A stretch of 64,000 nucleotides of DNA from Fragum whitleyi (GCA_948146395.1 OX411552.1:413501-477500); one strand, 5' to 3'. Shown: positions 21,157-33,720, counted from the first letter of the stretch. Made by a program: numbers and translations. The notes: generated by a model not told the origin, from the sequence alone.

Positions 21157-21412
21157 TACCCCCACCTACGAAGAGGAGGTATATTGTTTTCACCATGTCT
21201 GTCTGTCCATCTATTCGTCCGTCCGTCTGCCCATAGACCTTTTCATTTCCGGACACTAACTAAAGAACCCAGTGAGCTAGAATCAATCACAGGCATATAA
21301 CTTGAATTCTCAATATTTGTTACAAACACTCCCTGCACTAATAGCAATTATACATGGACAAAGCCTGATGGGGATGTGGAGGGGGTGATGCGCCTTTGCG
21401 ACAGCTCTAGTT
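21157..21412. repeat. Bivalve-type repeat TATACCCCCACCTACGAAG..GAGGTATATTG
   Basis: Opens with a hairpin (CCCCACCTACGA / GAGGAGGTATA), followed by CCATGTCTGTCTGTCCATCT and TCGTCCGTCCGTCTGCCC. It ends GCGCCTTTGCGACAGCTCTA. Same architecture as the other CTGTCTGTCC elements but a different sequence. Confidence 0.6.
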
Positions 21413-22446
21413 ATAGCATGACTCAAGTTGAGGTTGAAACGTTTCAGACATGAAAGAAAACAATCCACCCGTACATAGTAAGACAAAAGGCTGCAAAACG
21501 CAATGGTTAGTCAATTTCAAAGGCAGTGAATTTAATTTCAGGTAAACCGGACATTTCGTCCAACATTTTGCTTATAAAAAATCATTGTATATCAGTCGAG
21601 AGAATGATAAATGTGATGGGATGAGTAGCTGATGGACTGACGGAACGTCAGGATTCTGTTGGCGCGAGAAAAATGTTGGGTACACTCCATACCGTTATAT
21701 AAATGAAGAACTGTTGAAAGGATTGTAAATATAAAAAAAAAATGAAAAACGTCGAACCATTTAGGCCTTTCAGGATGCACAATTCTTGTTGAACATTTTC
21801 TTTAAATTAAATTATCTAGCTCGAGAATGCAATGTTAATTTCTGTCAGTTTAGCTGTTTCTATAGCCAAATGGGTTTTCAAATTGGACAAGTCTAGGTTA
21901 TTTCCCTTACACTGTGAACCACGATGGTTTTCTCGCCCATTTTCGTGTTCCCAAACCAAAAAGATTTTGTCTCTCTGTTATCTATGTTCGATCCGAAATT
22001 TGTGTTGTTTAAGAGTTGAAATCGGTGGTGTCGCCCAAGGAATGCCTTTGCTGAGTCAAGTTGGGTATAAAAAAATCACGATTAATCCTGTTTGATATTT
22101 TTTTTCTTACCAAATTGATTTTGGTCTTCTTGTATAGTGTCCATTTCGAATTGTGGAAGATTAAAATGATTGCCAGATGACAAAACTATAGATCGGTGTA
22201 GTCTACTTCAGAGATGTTACCGATGTCTAAATATGAAAAAAATAAAAAGAATGATATTAAAAAAAAATGTTTTACATAAGCAGATTTTTTCCTTTGCCCA
22301 AAATATCCGATTGTTTTTTGTCTGCACGTAAAGATCGGGAAATTGTTATCTAGCTTGTGCCGTCAAGCTGTAGTTACGATGATTTGGTCGTCTTCCAACG
22401 ATTGATTTTGTTTTGTTTCATGATGGTGACCAAGTATGTTGCATAT
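21413..22446. other. Intergenic, nothing recognised
   Basis: No exon, RNA gene or repeat border visible in about 1 kb. Confidence 0.35.
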
Positions 22447-22878
22447 AGTTAAAAACATCCTAAAATCGACAACCATTCCGTTCTGAACCATTCAAAAACA
22501 TTCACTCGTTCCATCCACTTGTTCCAAATACTCACTTAAATCGATCAAAAACGCTCCTGAATCACTAGAAAATAATTCGAGCTCGTTCAAGACAATTAAC
22601 ATTTAAATCAAATCGATTAATTCATTCTACATTTTAATTGCTGGTGCGAATTTTAAAGTGTCTGATTGGTCCACGAAGACACACAAACAGAAAGGTACGT
22701 ATATTATTAAACGGAGGTAATAAATATCGCTAATTTTGTTCGTCTTGAACAAAATTAGCGAAATTAGATTTCCTCCCTCTAATTTCACTCAAATATTTTT
22801 CTTCTCGTCCATTCAGTTTCATTGTTAAATCATTCCAATATCATTCAGCTTGTTAATTTCATGATGTTCTCAACTATA
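22447..22878. mobile_element. Palindromic ~430-bp MITE with CAGTTAAAAACATC ends, copy 1
   Basis: The left end AGTTAAAAACATCC and the right end GATGTTCTCAACTATA are inverted. Runs of CATTC-rich sequence form the arms. The inner palindrome GCTAATTTTGTTC..GAACAAAATTAGCG is the tip, next to GGAGGTAATAAATATC and ATTTCCTCCCT. Seven copies lie between 22.4 and 48.1 kb. CAGT termini beside TA suggest a Tc1/mariner-type parent. Confidence 0.85.
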
Positions 22879-23540
22879 AATAGCGTATTAAAAATATCTA
22901 AGGGCAATGGCGATACTGAGGTCAAGGGGTGAGTCCAGCGTTCTACCAATCATATATGAATCAATAGATGCGTAATTCTGGTCCATACCATATATACCTA
23001 GAGCATGGAGGGACCTACAATATCACAAGTACGAGATCGCTCCTTTACGGAAATGTATGGCTGCTCCATGTATTGCTGGACTTGGGTCTAAAAAAGCTGT
23101 GTTACCATTCAACTAGGAATCACATTGTCGAAAAATTGAGGGATTGTTGTATAGCTTCGATAGATATAAGGCAAAACAGCGAAATAAAAAATATCTGAAT
23201 AATAACTTTGGTGAAGCTACAGCTACCACAATGTACATGAGAATATAACAAGAATATTACAATTTAGGTGTTAAACCAACCCGACATGATGTCTAATTTT
23301 TGAGTCGGGGATGAATATGCTTTGATGTGGTCGATCAAATAAAGTATGAACACGATAAGTCTCCGACTCGCCGGCGGATGACAACAACTATTCGCCGATT
23401 TTGAACGGAAGAAAGAATTTTAGACCGGGGTACAATACATCTCCGTTGTGTACGAAATCTACAGATGATCGGCGGATTGCCGGCGATTTGTCGCCGATTT
23501 ACAGATTTCAACACACCATTAGAACGTTGCTGTCTATGTT
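22879..23540. other. Intergenic; GC-richer CGCCGATT-rich patch
   Basis: Around 23370-23500 words such as GCCGGCGGATGAC, TTCGCCGATTTTGAACGGA and GGCGGATTGCCGGCGATTTG occur on both strands. No gene seen. Confidence 0.3.
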
Positions 23541-23795
23541 TTTTTATGCCCCCGTATCGAGAGATCGGGGGCATATTGTTTTACTCATGTCCGTCTGTCT
23601 GTCTGTCTGTCCGTCTGTCCGAAAACTTAACCAAACTTAACCTTGCCAATATCTTCAAGCCTATTCAAGATACAAAGCTAATATTTGGCATGATGATATA
23701 TATCAATGATCCGCATCCGCTGGTACCAAAGTCAAGGTCATGTGACAAGGTCAAGGTCATCTGTCAGGGTCAAACTTTGAAAAAAAATGCCGTTA

Positions 23796-23831
<36 letters not shown>
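23541..23831. repeat. GAGAGATCGGGGGCATATTG repeat, copy 2
   Basis: Matches 6689-6972 from TATGCCCCCGTATCGAGAGA to TTTCACAAACACATCTTGTT, including the CTGTCTGTCTGTCCGTCTG run and GACAAGGTCAAGGTCATCTG. The copies are very similar, so the insertions are fairly young. Confidence 0.85.
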
Positions 23832-24036
23832 TGGTTTTTTTTACCTTGGAAGTAAAATCTCCAAACCGATTAAAAAAAAAAGATCTTCGGTAACCAATCG
23901 CCCACGCGTGGGAGAATTTATGTGACAAAAGATTAAAGTTACGTTAGCATTATTCCTTGGAACATGTACATTCGTGTGGTAGACCTATATAATGCAAATT
24001 CTCCAATGCATTTTAAAGACATTTGGGTAAAGCTTC

Positions 24037-24042
<6 letters not shown>

Positions 24043-24074
<32 letters not shown>
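24043..24074 (+). repeat. Poly-A run of 32 bases
   Basis: Homopolymer A with no recognisable retroposed sequence on its 5' side. Confidence 0.95.
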
Positions 24075-24075
<1 letters not shown>

Positions 24076-25799
24076 GTCAGCTACGTTCATTTTTTCTTTT
24101 AATATACCAATATCCATCTTGGCGCTGAGAACTATGCATTTAAGTAAGCGACCGACGGGTTAGGCTTGAACCATAAAGTGGTCAGAATAGTTTGCATCCG
24201 TAACAATTTTGCCAATCAAAAAAAGAAGAAATCTACGAAGCATGAAATAAGGAAATCTTATAATGACTTTAGGATAGTTAGTACCACCAAAAAACCTGCA
24301 ATTCTTCTCGATAATTTGTACGGTCGTCGTCGGAACATTTTTCTTTGCGATGCTAATATGAGACAAAGGCCGAGTTTGAATATTTTAGCATCAAACCCCA
24401 TGATGATTCCGTGAAACTAGTCCATCTATTTAACCCAGTTTGACAGTTCCTTTCTGGTACGCGATATGAAGACTAAAAGCATATGTTGTACAATCATTAA
24501 TTTTCTCCCTTGTTGTATAGATGAAGTCCATTTCTGGAATCCCATTAGCCACAGAGATATCATCTGGAGTTCAAAAACCTGAGCCTTAACGTGAAATTTC
24601 CAACAATTTCAAATATGCGCAAAGCAAAGACTCTGACCAGTCTGTGCATCCGTACAGCCAGAGTCTTTGCTATGCGTTTTATATAGTAGATAGATAATGT
24701 CTCAAAGTATATGCAGACCACCAGGTAGCTTTATATTTACAGTTTGTGGCTGCCTATGCATCTCAATGTTTGCAATTCGCGAACATTTCAAATTGTTTGA
24801 AATATCACGCAAAGGCTCAACTAATACTTTTCAAATGTATGTTTTGCAAGAAGTCATATTTATTTGTGAAGTTGATTTGATTTGAATTGGGGTTTTACGT
24901 AATGTCCTTTTAGAAGTTATCTTTGCAAAAGGAGACCTTGGTGAGATTCTGTTATCATAGATTGACTGCCGTACCTAGTCCGACGTGAACATTTTACACT
25001 TCAGAGAACCACATCTTCACGAAACTTTAAAAAAATGACTTAGCAAAAGGGCCAGCCTTTTTAAGAATTGGAAACACGAAAAAAGGATTAATTAACGAAA
25101 TTTCGTGCGTGTCTTTTCACTCTAGGTGCAACAAATTTGGCCCAAACGCCATGATACTTAAGCAGAGTGTCGTCACCTGGCCACTGTGACGGACCCAATC
25201 GAAATAGGAAAACTTCCTTTTGAAAATACATGTCACTGGATCTTGATGACAATTTATTTGTTTACACTTAATGTCTAACAATTCATGCTAATTTGTAATG
25301 AATCTGTCTGGCTATAAATACAAAACTTATCGGACGGAAACCGAATCTTGCTACTACCGGTATGAAAAATTGTAGTTCATAAGAGAAGTTGTTATCAGTG
25401 TGTCACAAGGGTGTCATCGTGTTTCGGTAAAAAGGTTACGGTAGTTTTTCATTCATGTTTGTGTTAATGAGTACATTTTTAAGTCCAGGTCGGAAAATTA
25501 CAACCACAAAAATACCATGTGTTTCTTGTCAGAAGAAAAAAATATAACGTAAAAGATGGGCTTCCCACCGATAACTCACAGAGACAGAGTTTTGTATCCT
25601 CTCTGAGTTGTCCATCAATACCAGACACGGCATTCTAAAGATACACCAGACAATCAAGGAATACTTACATAGTCGAGAAGAAAATCAGGTGTCGAAAGCT
25701 TTCGCCCGTGAAAACGCAGGAAGAATCCTATGCGTATTTCATTTTTCAAAAAAAAATAACATAATTCCCCGACGGCGGCACATATTCTTTCCGACTATT
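24075..25799. other. Intergenic with a hairpin-type repeat at 24590-24685
   Basis: GCGCAAAGCAAAGACTCTGA..CCAGAGTCTTTGCTATGCG forms a hairpin at about 24615-24680. The adjoining TTTCCAACAATTTCA matches, in reverse, bases 34060-34105. It is probably a small element related to the CACGCGAAAAGGG family. The rest is unremarkable. Confidence 0.4.
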
Positions 25800-25990
25800 T
25801 GTCTATCACCTATGGGTTGATAATCGTAGACATGAGTGGGATAGCAGCTGGAGGCTAGGAAAGGAGTGGTGGTAGTACTGGTGTGACAAAATACCAGGAA
25901 TGTTCCACTTTTAGGTACTCAGCCCAGCCCCCGCGTTATGACTGAAAAATGTTAAAAGCGGCGTAAAACCTCATTAAAAAAACAAAACAT
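25800..25990 (+). mobile_element. tRNA-derived SINE family 2, 5'-truncated copy
   Basis: The 3' half matches the copy at 38826-39066 (minus strand): GATAATCGTAGA, AGGAAAGGAGTGGTGGTAG, ACTGGTGTGA, ATGACTGAAAAATGTTAAAA and GCGGCGTAAAACC, then an A-rich tail. The tRNA-like head is missing. Confidence 0.7.
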
Positions 25991-27551
25991 ATCAAATAAC
26001 ATAAACGGAAGACCCTTTTCTATGACTGGGGGTATTTTTTTTTAAGTATTTTTTCGTTCTTCAAATAAGAGTGGTCACATCGAATTGGTAGATATCCAAT
26101 GTATATGCAAGATAGGCAAGCATGCATACGAACAATTTCATCTTGATAGCATAATCACAAATGGCAGATTGAATGATAATGAAGAATAGTGGCCAATCAC
26201 GGTTAAACAGTAAAGATCGAAAATGAATGTCATGCAGGCCTTCAGTATATCCTAACCACGGGCAGAAAGCATGTTTTACTTTATTCGATCACTGCTGTGA
26301 AAAGTAAATGGAAAATGTTATCCCTTGGGACTTAGAAACACTGTAAAAGTCTCAAGTTACAAACAAAATTACCCGAAATAAATCAGGAGAGAGAGCGATC
26401 AGAGCACCATTTCGATGCTACGTTTGGCACTTTAAAATATCTCAATATAATTAACATGATGGATATCCCAGTACAGGACTAACGCCATCCACCGGGCCCA
26501 ATAACTAGATTAAAACAAGCAATAATTTACCATAAGTATTCATAGATCTTCGTGATATTCCCGCCTATGATAATTTGATTAAACGGAAAACTAACACGCC
26601 ATTTTCTTCAGCTTTAATTTTCAGTTAGAGTTAATTCCCCTGAGTATTTCATCTCACCCCATCACGTTCTCGCGAGAGTTCAGCCAATTCTTACAGAATA
26701 ATATTGTCATCTAAAAGTCGGGGTTTTGAAATTCATATAAGCCTCATTTTGGGAGCAGATAATCTCCCTTCCCAATCTAATAAAGGCAGAATTAGGGAGA
26801 ATACAATTAAGTCATATCAGAATGATGTATGGACGTTAGTTTTCCGTATTAATTTGTCTTGGCGAAAACGTCTCACCTAATTTAATTGGCGGATAGATCA
26901 ATCTAATATGACATGGTAGAATTAAGCGGCAGACGAACAAAGCTAGCTGAGATCAATAACGAGATATTTTGATATTTATTTCGGGATGAAGACCTCTCCA
27001 CGCTTGGGGATTTACGATGAAATTAGGGACGCCATTTCTTAGCCAACTGTCTCCACGAGACAAACACATGTTGAACTAGTAGATTTTGGAAACTCTAGCT
27101 CTCAGGCTTTAGTCATTTAATATCATTGATTAAGAAAAAAATTCAAAACGACGACACAAATGAATGTAGCAGGACTGCGTTTTTTGCACGAATTGTAGTT
27201 TGTTTGTTTTTAGTGCAATGAATTGATTATACTCTATCTCTTTTTACATGCAAGACAATGTTCCAACAGTTTGTATTTTCAAAGATACATCGGTTTAGGG
27301 TTTTCAACTGGTTGACATGTCTATTATCGCTAGAGCATATTTTGCGTAAAATGCTTATCACAATGTATGAATTTGCTAAGTAAACAAAAGATATCTAATG
27401 AATGCAAACCCTGATCGTTATAGTGTATCACCTAACACGAAAAGATTTTATCGCTTTTATAACGTGTTTCATACTTGCAAAAATTCATACGAGGCAAAAT
27501 GTTTATAGAAAAAGATCATGTAACAAAAGTACCTGCAGCAGTACGTTACAG
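25991..27551. other. Repeat-poor intergenic stretch
   Basis: No coding exon, RNA gene or repeat border found. Base composition is more mixed than its neighbours, with several TAATT/ATTA words (26430-26950). Confidence 0.35.
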
Positions 27552-27968
27552 TCAGTTACATCGTGAAATTCAAAACCATTCCAAATCACTCTTTCAGCGC
27601 TCCATTCATGCATTCCAAACCCTCACTCAAACCGCTCAAAATCGCTCCAAAATTACTATAAATAAATAATCAACAGCTACATTAAAAATAAATATAAACA
27701 GAAAAATAACGCGATTTCACAAACATAACTTATATTGTAAGCGTCTGATTAGTTCTTGAAGAAATAGAAAGCTATTTTTTGAACTTTTATACTTTTTCTA
27801 AAGGGAGGTAATGAATATCGCTAAACTTGGTCATTCTGAACAAAATTAACGAAAATGAATTGCCTCCCTGTAATTTCACTTAAAACTCACTCAACACACT
27901 CATTCAATTTCATTCCAAAATCATTCAAAAATTATTCAGCTTGTCAATTTCACGATGTTCTTAACTGT
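27552..27968. mobile_element. Palindromic CAGTTAAAAACATC MITE, copy 2
   Basis: CAGTTACATCGTGAAATTCA at the left and TTTCACGATGTTCTTAACTG at the right. The centre carries GGGAGGTAATGAATATCGCT and a TTGCCTCCCTGTAATTTCAC flank. The left end has a short deletion. Confidence 0.85.
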
Positions 27969-28079
27969 ATGCGGCCTTATCGATATATCTAGAGCATTTG
28001 TTCTTTTTTTCAAGCACGTAATTCCGTTTGTATTCCATCCAAACTTCAATGTAGGATGATATTTTGGAAAGTGCTAAAT

Positions 28080-28128
28080 CTTGCGTTACGTTCAGGATGA
28101 CAAAACGGTGCAGAGAAGGCAAGGTCAA
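28080..28128 (+). repeat. Solo end of the GCAAACTGTTTGC hairpin family
   Basis: GCGTTACGTTCAGGATGACA followed by AAACGGTGCAGAG matches one terminus of the family with no partner arm nearby. Confidence 0.55.
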
Positions 28129-28326
28129 CTATCTAGGCTGCATTTGTGCTTCGTAAACGTGTGCAACAATATTTTTTAAAAAGTAAAAAATATTACGCAA
28201 ATCGAAGTAAGCTCATCATGTTGCTTGTCGTGCTTGATGTCCAAGAGTTCAAAGCTGAGCACTAAGGATTAGTGACTGACTGGTCTGGCTTCTTTTAACT
28301 GTCGGTTATCTGGTAAGCTTTTAATA

Positions 28327-28779
28327 GTTACATTTAAGAACATCGTGAATTGACATGGTTTTTGAATGATTCTTGAATGAATTTGAATGAGTGTGTTTAG
28401 TGATTTTTGAGTGAAAATTACGGGAGGTAACCACTTATCGTTAATTTTGTTCAGGATGAACAAAATTATCCTGAACAAATTAGGGATATTCATTACATCC
28501 CTTTAATAAAAAAAAAGTATACAAGTTCTATGAATAGCTTTCTATTTCTTCAAGAACTGATAAGACGCTTACCATATTAGATATGTTTGTGAAATCGCGT
28601 TTTTTCTATTTAAATTCATTTTTATTGTAGTTGTCGATTATTTATTTATAGTAATTTTGGAGCGATTTTGAGCGGTTTGAGTGAATGTTTGGAATGAATG
28701 AATGAATAGAGCACTGAGAGAGTGATTTTGAATGGTTTTGATCGGGATGAATGTCAACTTCACAATGTAACTAACTGTA
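28327..28779. mobile_element. Palindromic CAGTTAAAAACATC MITE, copy 3
   Basis: Left end AGTTACATTTAAGAACATCG and right end CACAATGTAACTAACTGTA. The centre is GTTAATTTTGTTCAGGATGA..CTGAACAAATTAG. The arms contain GAATGAATGAATGAATAGAG. It shares long stretches with copy 2 in inverse order (GTTCTTGAAGAAATAGAAAG). Confidence 0.85.
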
Positions 28780-29442
28780 GCCCAACGACTGTTGAATTCT
28801 AATGAGATGAAGTCAAAATGTAACAAATCGATTAAGTCCTGATTGTAGAAAGGGTTTTAGAAATAGATAAGCTTCCCTCGTTTCTTTGATATGACTTGAA
28901 ATATCGTTTCAGTCTATGAGATCATACATATTGTATGTTTTTATTCCGCGTAATATCATGACCAAGTGTTTCTCACGCACACCGGGAACTATTTAGGCTT
29001 TTGTCACGCCATTATATTGGTTATTAAAACAGAAATTATTTTGCTATAATACCTTGTGTGTGGACAGAGGGTCGTGTGTCGATGGAAATAACGCAAGAAA
29101 CGCTGAAAAATTGATGAAGCAATTTGTGTATGCCGAGAGAAAGTCCGGGATAATATTAGCGGTGTTGGAGACAAATATAAGTACTTTGGGAGGTTTGTTT
29201 ACTCATAATTGATAACAAACCAATGTCACAAAAGACACTAATTTTGATGATTTGTCCGGTTTTTCGCCTTCCAGGAGAAATTTGGCGAGAAATCAATTCT
29301 GAGAAAGGAGTACAAAATGTGATGTCGTTCCATTCTTTCGCTTCGAAATACCAAGTGATTGGCCAAATATCTGTTTATGACAATATTTTGACTTTCAAAG
29401 AATGATTGATAATCATATTCACTGATAAGAAAATGAAAATGG
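28780..29442. other. Intergenic, nothing recognised
   Basis: Unremarkable sequence between two copies of the 430-bp MITE family. Short open frames here have no recognisable content. Confidence 0.35.
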
Positions 29443-29855
29443 TACAGTTGAGAAACACAGAGAACTTGACAAGCTGGTTGATATTGGAATGATTTTGGAA
29501 TGAAATTCAATGATCGAGAGGGTTGGCTTTTGAGTGAAATTAAAATGAGGTTATCTTATATCGCTTATGAACAAAATTAGATATATTTATTACCTCCCTT
29601 TAATAAAATGTACGTACTTTTCTGTCTGTGTGTCTTCGTGGACCAATCAGATACTTTAAAATACACACCGTCATTAAAATCGTAGAATAATTTAATCGAT
29701 TTGAATTAAGTGTCGATTGTCTTGAACGATTTCGAATTATTTTCTAATGATTTGGAGCGTTTTTGGTCGATTTGAGTGAGTACTTGGAATGAGTGAATGA
29801 TTTTGAATGATTTCGAACGGAATGATTACCAATTTTCGGATGTTTTTAACTGTAG
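29443..29855. mobile_element. Palindromic CAGTTAAAAACATC MITE, copy 4
   Basis: The right end CGGATGTTTTTAACTGTA is clear; the left end near AGAACTTGACAAGC is eroded. The arm CTGTGTGTCTTCGTGGACCA matches, in reverse, copy 1 at 22660-22690. Confidence 0.75.
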
Positions 29856-31608
29856 AAAGTCATCAATCAAATATTTAATCTCTTGTAAATTTTTGTTAAT
29901 GAGGACTTGTGCTTCCTGAAATATTAACATAAAGGCAATGTTATGGAAAATCACGCCGGTTTATCAGTGCCATTTTTTGTTTGTTTGTTTGTTTGGTTGG
30001 TTTTTTTTTTGGTTTTTTTTTTTAACAATTCACTCAAATACAACAAGAATAGGTCGTTGGTTTGTTTGTCGGCATACTTTTGTATAGCTGTAACAAAAGC
30101 ACCATGTCCCTAAAAGGTGTTTAAATCGGAATTTTCATGGAATTCTCCATATTATAGCCAGTAAGCACTACATACGATCGATATTGCCCGAATGACCACT
30201 TCTTTTAAACGACCAACTTAACTATGCAACCGTCATAAATAAAAGTTCTATTTACCGCAAGCAAATTTTCTGAAAAGAGAGGACATTCTTAACGGAAGGT
30301 TGTATATTATTGAATTTTATGTTGTTTAAACCCATACGAATCGTCTCATTTCGGTAAGTCGTAAGACAACCCATGTTTGCTATCAACCTGTCCTGTCAAA
30401 GTTATCATGAAAAAGAAATTAAGCGACCATTTCCATTTGCGACCACTTTTTACTGGTACCCTGAGGTGTCGCTTAACACAAGTTTACTATACAAACGTTT
30501 CATTTAGTAAATATTTGCGGGTAGATTTGACCGCCTTCAATTATAAGCACGTTCCTGCCGTCAATAGCTTGTAATTTCAAAACGATTAACGAAACGAATT
30601 TTTTGAAAAGGACGAAAGAAAAAATAAACAGGTTTCAAATGGATAGCAACACGGACAAAAGCAATTTTTAAAGTTATTGCATGTACACATATTCCTTGCT
30701 AAATGGTATTCCTCGATTCTTAGTGTCATTTGAGCTATTGAAAAACTATCAATCTGAGTTGGACTGTTAACACCTATGATGAAAAAAATCAAGGAAATGA
30801 ATTGAGGCAGTTCAGTTCAGCCGCACATACTTATTTGCTAAGGCATTATCTGACTTGAAAGTTATTTGCAAGCAAACCTTGGATGCTATACAAAGTTTCT
30901 GTCATCCCCATGACGGATCCAGCACTTCTGTAAAGGGGGTTATAACAAATTAATTTCGACAGGGTTTTAAAGCTGCTATTTAACAGATTGGGGAAAGTGA
31001 TTTTTGAAAATTTTCTGAAAATCAATCGGAAGTAACGACCTCATCTTGTTGAAGCCTTTAAAATAAAAAGATTCAATCTGGTAATGCATCGAAAGAAAGA
31101 CCGATATTCCTCAATTTAGCGAGATTCATTCTGAAAAAGGAACAACTACTAACGCCTAAAAAATTATTCTTCAATTCGAGCTAACTATTTACGCATGTAT
31201 ATTCACCATGTTCGTCTTATTCAATCAAAGATTAAGGTAAAAGTATTTGACAGCTGGAAATTTCAATACTAGCAAAAATGAAAGATAATTCACAGAAAGT
31301 AATGATTTTGAAATTTATAGACTCAAAATAAATAGACTGGATCCCTCACTGATCTTGCCGCTCAAAAAAAAATAAGTTACAGAATAATTTAAATATGTTG
31401 ATTTAGTGCAAATACCCTTGGGAAATTCTTAAATGTCTAAAAATACACATATTTCCAAATCTAAGAACAAGTTTTGTATTTTTTTATGGAAACTTTGAAA
31501 GAGCAGCTTTAAGGGATGAAGGTCTTGCGTACCCATGACTCTAAAAGCTGTCTGGTGTAAGTAGACAGGACCCTCTGGAAATCAACTTTAGAAAAGCTGT
31601 TAGTACTG
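29856..31608. other. Intergenic; relic of a CAGT..AAACCTGT-type MITE
   Basis: A T/G-rich run lies at 29977-30023. Around 30185-30500, words such as GACCACTTCTTTTAAACGAC and GGTGTCGCTTAACACAAGTT resemble the MITE at 40794-40975. Nothing else recognised. Confidence 0.4.
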
Positions 31609-31838
31609 TTAAACCCTTTGCTGTTTAATCCCTGCTTTTTACGTGCCTATGATTTTATGATTGAGAAAACATTGTGAAAAAAGAAGAAATTGCTTCTGAC
31701 AAGCAATTTCTTCTTTTTCCACACTATTTTCTACCCTACTGAATCATTATTTTTCAAATTAAATCCACTTTTAATTTTCGTCTGCAAAACCTTTGAATTT
31801 GGACAGGTCCAAATTTTTTTAAAACAGGAAAGGGTTAA
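31609..31838. mobile_element. TTAACCCTTT / AAGAAGAAATTGCTT MITE, cleanest copy
   Basis: TTAAACCCTTTGCTGTTTAA at the left, CAGGAAAGGGTTAA at the right. The inner hairpin AAGAAGAAATTGCTTCTGAC / AAGCAATTTCTTCTT lies near 31680-31715. About 230 bp, non-coding, TTAA at both ends. Confidence 0.85.
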
Positions 31839-33420
31839 AACAGTCTTCAATTCTTTTCTAAATTTGGTCCTAAAAGTAGGCTACATTTTAATCCAATACA
31901 GAGACGCTGAAACCTCAAGCGAGGACCATTATGGGGCTACATGTAACTAGTCCTTGGGACCCTAAGTTTGGAAACCATACAAAAACACGGAGATAAGCTT
32001 TCCTAGTATTGCCCAATTTTGATTGAATATTTCTATGACAATTATATAGATAAGCCTCAGAGGGGGTTCGTTTAACACCCCTCCCCTCTCCGAACTACCT
32101 CTGGATCTGTCACTGCTTCCATCACAAATTCGATGACGTGTGTATCCTCAGATATCCTATAATAATCCGGCTATAACGGTCGGTGTCAACAATCAATTGA
32201 CATCGAAATAATTACAGGTGAAAGTTAATTGCATATCATAAAACAAAAATATTCCTGACATTTCTTTTTTATTAGGTAAATAGAAATTTCTGGACTTAAC
32301 ACGAACTCGTCATCAAGACAATGATAGAAGCGGCCGTAAATGGGAATTAATGGCCGACATTGACGCGTTTCCGGTTCACGACATCAATAACAAATTATAT
32401 TAAAATCATAATGGCACTCTGCAGATCGCGTGCCAATTATTTCAAAATAACATTGGAGATAAAACAGAGATGGTAACAATTTTATTGTTCAAAGATCAAC
32501 CGAAAACAGAAACAATACCTTAATAAAATGACAAAATGTGCCATAACCTCGATCTAGAATTTCCGGAAATTTCTTGACGAATCTGGTAGAAATCTCGTTT
32601 GAACGATGAATATTTAAATCCATGCAATTTTTGTAGAAAATTTGAATTTCATTGATTAGCCCGGAAACCCTGTTTTGCAGCTTTCTCGATTTATTGCAAC
32701 AATAAATGCAAATTTATCTGTCATTTCGCTGGCAGACAGCATGATCTAAGCTGTATTAGTCTAAACCCGAGAAAATTCGCCCTTTGGGAAAGATTCTCCT
32801 ACTTTAAGAAGTGTATTTTTATGTCATCCGTGCGCCTTAAGACATATTTTCTGAAACTTCATTAAAAGACCTCATAAAATCGTCTATTAAAATGTAACGT
32901 CCTCGTTATTCTCATTTGAATATTGCAAGCAATATAATACAGTGAGATGTAATTAACAAAAACCCGAAATTTGGTTCTAAGTCAGATTAATCAAGCATCT
33001 TCACAGAGAAGGACCAAATGATTGCATATGGTTCATTTTCAACGATCCCTTACGACTGTGTTCGGCCACACTCCTGTTAATAAGAGGGATTCTACACTTT
33101 AATATCAACCTACGGCAGCCGCTTTTTGTATCAACAGATTTCTGTTCAACAATGATATCTACGGCCGATCCGGTATAACTTCTAATATTTCCTTAAGACG
33201 CAACGCCGGGAACGTAGACAAAAATTCAAACCGGTAATGGCAGCCATGATTCTCTCGCTTCGCTGATAATACAACCCGAATATACACATCATGCTACAGT
33301 TAAAAGCATGACAGTTAATAACATGCAAATAAAAATGATCTTAATTTAATGCCAATTAATACTTTTAAATTTAACCAAACTGTCTATTTAAAGCCCCAAC
33401 TGTCTCGCAGGTTCAGCCAA
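31839..33420. other. Repeat-poor intergenic stretch with homeodomain/POU-like words
   Basis: No exon or repeat border found. TAAT/ATTA words are frequent, and a perfect octamer ATGCAAAT (POU-type site) is at 33323-33330. Regulatory function is only a possibility. Confidence 0.3.
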
Positions 33421-33465
33421 TTAGATCTACCGCTTTCATATATCACAACATCACGGAATGTAGTA

Positions 33466-33493
33466 TTGTGACGTCACAACTAATGTGACGTCA
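33466..33493. promoter_or_regulatory. Pair of consensus CRE sites (TGACGTCA)
   Basis: Two perfect TGACGTCA sites start at 33469 and 33486. The first lies in a 14-base perfect palindrome, TTGTGACGTCACAA. CREB/ATF factors bind this word. No promoter or transcript can be assigned here, so function is unproven. Confidence 0.35.
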
Positions 33494-33621
33494 TTTTGTA
33501 CAACTTTACTTTATATTTGGGGCGCATAAGGCGGTATTGGTGGATTTAGAGAATTCGGTTTATACCAAAACCTTGAAAGGGCAAAAGACAGATAATTAGT
33601 TAAACATTTTTAGTTATAATA

Positions 33622-33720
33622 AATTCGTAATACGGTTTCTTGCCTGGGTATATAAAGATTTATTCCCGGCAGTAAAAATGACGTCATCCCTGGCCTACGG
33701 CTCGGGTGACATTTTTTCCG
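33622..33720. repeat. CGGTTTCTTGCC..CGGCTCGGGTGACAT repeat end, copy 1
   Basis: ATACGGTTTCTTGCCTGGGT, GATTTATTCCCGGC and TACGGCTCGGGTGACATTTT match bases 45085-45172 in reverse orientation. A third TGACGTCA word (33679-33686) is part of this repeat. Confidence 0.65.
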
